In this document: positions 13,045-14,490 of the stretch, one piece after another
Numbering within the stretch: the stretch's first letter is position 1
How the letters are laid out: each line of letters opens with the position of its first letter
Assembly: GCA_035569435.1 (NCBI GenBank)
Contig: DATMNB010000240.1
Coordinates: forward strand, 1 to 14,490
Direction: 5' to 3'
From: DASRDS01 sp035569435
Lineage (GTDB): Bacteria > Gemmatimonadota > Gemmatimonadetes > Gemmatimonadales > Gemmatimonadaceae
Length of the DNA: 14,490 nucleotides
The notes under the pieces: model-generated
Told to the model about the DNA's origin: nothing
Seen by the model: only the letters and a program-made list of their open reading frames with translations
Databases searched by the model: none
Position numbers and translations under genes: made by a program

Positions 13045-13413
13045 GTGCTACGTGATACGCAACAGCGGCGGGCTATTCGACGAGTGTTTCTGAGCGCGGC
13101 AAATCCGCTCACGCCCGACGATGTGCTCAAGTGGGCCCAGGACGTCATACCGTCGTTGGGCATCGCGACAGTGTACCGGACGCTCAAGATGCTGACCGAG
13201 GAGGGGTGGCTCGCCGCGGTGGAGCTGCCCGGCGGCACGATTCGCTACGAGATCGCGGCGCGTCCGCACCACCACCACTTCATCTGCCGTGGCTGCGCGC
13301 AGGCCTTTGACATGCACGGGTGCCCGCAGGACGTCGATCGGCTGGCGCCGCAGGGCTTCACGGTGGAAGCCCATGAGCTGATCCTCTACGGCCGGTGCGC
13401 GGCCTGCGCGTGA
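13045..13413 (+). CDS. zur: Fur-family metal-responsive repressor, probably Zur
   Basis: The 122-residue protein starts at GTG 13045 with AGGAGA just upstream. The N-terminal winged helix includes RRAIRRVFLSAANPLTPDDV and the recognition helix IATVYRTLKMLTEEGWL. The dimerisation domain has HHHHFICRGC: H75-H78, C81-x-x-C84, with C118-x-x-C121 near the end (GRCAAC), giving the four-Cys structural zinc site of the family. It is somewhat short. Fur proteins sense iron, zinc, manganese or peroxide. Zur is favoured because the gene follows a COG0523/WD40 unit whose promoter carries a matching palindrome. No second copy of that palindrome is seen before this gene, so autoregulation is not supported by a nearby site. 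It overlaps the convergent membrane-protein gene by 28 bp. Confidence 0.85.
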   Translation: MLRDTQQRRAIRRVFLSAANPLTPDDVLKWAQDVIPSLGIATVYRTLKMLTEEGWLAAVELPGGTIRYEIAARPHHHHFICRGCAQAFDMHGCPQDVDRLAPQGFTVEAHELILYGRCAACA

Positions 13414-13910
13414 TCTGCGCGCGCACCGTATTGAACAAGAAACGCAAGCGCTGCAATCGCGACGAGATTGATGGTGAAGGTGACCGCGCCAGGTTGCAGG
13501 GCGACCGGCAGCACGAACACACCTGCTGACCCGCTGGCCCCTACGTGGGCCATCAGTCCGTCGCTTGACAGTTCGACCGTGATGAATGGGCCGAGGACGG
13601 TTCTGTACGTCCAGGTTGGCAGTGTGAGCTGAAGCGCCTGCGCAGCTTGGAGCCCAATGGATAACCGTCGGCCCGACGCCGAGCCCGTGAGGAGCAACGC
13701 TCCGGCGACGACGCTGGTGGCCGCGATCGCAAGTCCAATGGCGATCACCCAGGTCGACATCACGAAATAGCGTTGCTTCAGCGCGATGATCATGGCCATT
13801 GCGGCGAGCACGCCGCCGGCGATTTCCGCGATTCCAATGAGCCACGCGACGTTTCGCTGTTGGGCCAACCAGGGTCGAAGCGCTACACGGGTGCGTTGAC
13901 GCGTGGTCAC
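13386..13910 (-). CDS. Membrane protein of unknown function
   Basis: The 174-residue frame starts at GTG 13910. A nearby ATG at 13917 is out of frame. Hydrophobic segments near residues 21-44, 48-77 and 143-163, perhaps with a weak one at 82-96, point to a three- or four-helix inner-membrane protein. Between them lies a more polar stretch (WTYRTVLGPFITVELSSDGLM) that may form a small outer domain. No family is recognised and no metal-binding cluster is visible. It is convergent with and overlaps the regulator gene, so a shared function is not implied. Confidence 0.65.
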   Translation of the reverse strand: MTTRQRTRVALRPWLAQQRNVAWLIGIAEIAGGVLAAMAMIIALKQRYFVMSTWVIAIGLAIAATSVVAGALLLTGSASGRRLSIGLQAAQALQLTLPTWTYRTVLGPFITVELSSDGLMAHVGASGSAGVFVLPVALQPGAVTFTINLVAIAALAFLVQYGARADHAQAAHRP

Positions 13911-13974
13911 GCGCCATGATACGGCGCGGGTCGCGGAGTAGCTAGCAAACAGGTGACTGCACCAGGGAAGGCGG

Positions 13975-14490
13975 GTGAAGCTGGTGCTCGGCGCCGCGCG
14001 TGTGCATGTTGTGCGCGTGCCGCCACGCCTGTCGGTCCGTCATCGCTTTGCGCGACTCGGGTGGCGACTGCTGCCGGGGATCAGTGTGCTCCCGATCGCG
14101 GTGTGCGTCTCGGGGCAAGGGAATGTTAAAATTGTTGGTGTGCCGCCGGATCGTCAGGAACAGTCATGGGGGTCGCTGCCGCCGGGGCCACCGCATCCGT
14201 GGCAGAAGCCCGGGTTCGAGATCCAGCATCAGGTGGTGCGCGTGCGGTTTGACCGTGACGCGCACTCGGTCGGTGGATCGACAGATATAACCGTGCGGGC
14301 GACGGATGCGCCGTTGGCGTCGGTGGATCTCGATGCCGTCGGCCTCACCATCGTGTCCGTCAGCGATGACACTGGACGTGGGCTCGCCCACGGCAGCTCG
14401 GCGGACAAGCTCCACGTGACGCTCGCATCGCCGGTGCCGTCTGGCGCGGCAGCCACGATTCGCATCGTCTACTCCAGCGTCCGGCCGGCA
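13975..14490 (+). CDS. M1-family aminopeptidase-like protein, N-terminal part (3' end outside window)
   Basis: The frame opens after the TGA at 13954-13956 and runs off the window. GTG 13975 follows AGGGAAGG closely. GTG 13984 is an alternative with better spacing. A basic N-terminus and a hydrophobic stretch (LLPGISVLPIAVCVSG, about residues 32-47 from 13975) suggest export. From about residue 80 the sequence fits the first beta-rich domain of M1 zinc metallopeptidases: FEIQHQVVRVRFD, then SVGGSTDITVRATDAPLASVDLDAVGL, KLHVTLASPVPSGAAATIRIVY. The catalytic GxMEN and HExxH-E motifs would come later and cannot be checked here, so activity is unproven. A carrier protein with only the M1 N-domain is possible. 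Confidence 0.6.
   Translation, partial: MKLVLGAARVHVVRVPPRLSVRHRFARLGWRLLPGISVLPIAVCVSGQGNVKIVGVPPDRQEQSWGSLPPGPPHPWQKPGFEIQHQVVRVRFDRDAHSVGGSTDITVRATDAPLASVDLDAVGLTIVSVSDDTGRGLAHGSSADKLHVTLASPVPSGAAATIRIVYSSVRPA

Overview
The window is high-GC (roughly two thirds G+C), densely packed bacterial DNA with genes on both strands. It has TonB-dependent, Tat-exported and outer-membrane porin proteins, so the host is a diderm (Gram-negative type). A small protein at 2081-2392 has the layout I associate with Gemmatimonadota small ORFs (a YARRQR..G..PE segment followed by a late Trp), and the general style fits that phylum. This placement is inference from memory, not a database match. I see no rRNA, tRNA, CRISPR array, insertion sequence or integrase.

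Layout. 1-1998: the end of an OprB-type porin gene, then a secreted protein whose His/Met spacing matches the two-copper PHM-type monooxygenases. 2081-3003: two small genes of unknown function. 2987-5572: a compact MbfA-like ferritin/VIT1 fusion (minus strand), a divergent isoprenylcysteine methyltransferase-family membrane protein, and a ZAS-type anti-sigma factor with its ECF sigma factor (minus strand). 5631-7925: a TonB-dependent receptor upstream of the sigma gene in the same direction. 8018-9669: a tight three-gene plus-strand unit of two four-helix membrane proteins with in-membrane histidines and a Tat-exported Rieske protein, which looks like a small electron-transfer module. 9724-13413: a metal-homeostasis block. 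It starts with a strong promoter overlapped by a Fur/Zur-type palindrome, apparently with a leaderless ATG. Then come a fused nickel/cobalt-type transporter plus COG0523 GTPase, an eight-repeat WD40 protein overlapping it by 16 nt, and a Fur-family regulator that is probably Zur. 13386-13910: an unrecognised membrane protein on the minus strand. 13975-14490: the start of an M1-type aminopeptidase-like protein that runs off the window.

How the genes may work together. The best-supported system is the putative zinc-limitation unit. A Zur-like repressor would release the palindrome when zinc is scarce and switch on a one-chain importer/metallochaperone plus a WD40 partner. A second theme is redox and metal chemistry in the envelope: a PHM-like copper protein beside a porin, a b561-like/CopD-like/Rieske set, and a TonB receptor with its own sigma/anti-sigma pair. 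The MbfA-like protein seems to have lost residues usually linked to transport in its VIT1-type half. All functional links are inferences from sequence motifs and gene order.
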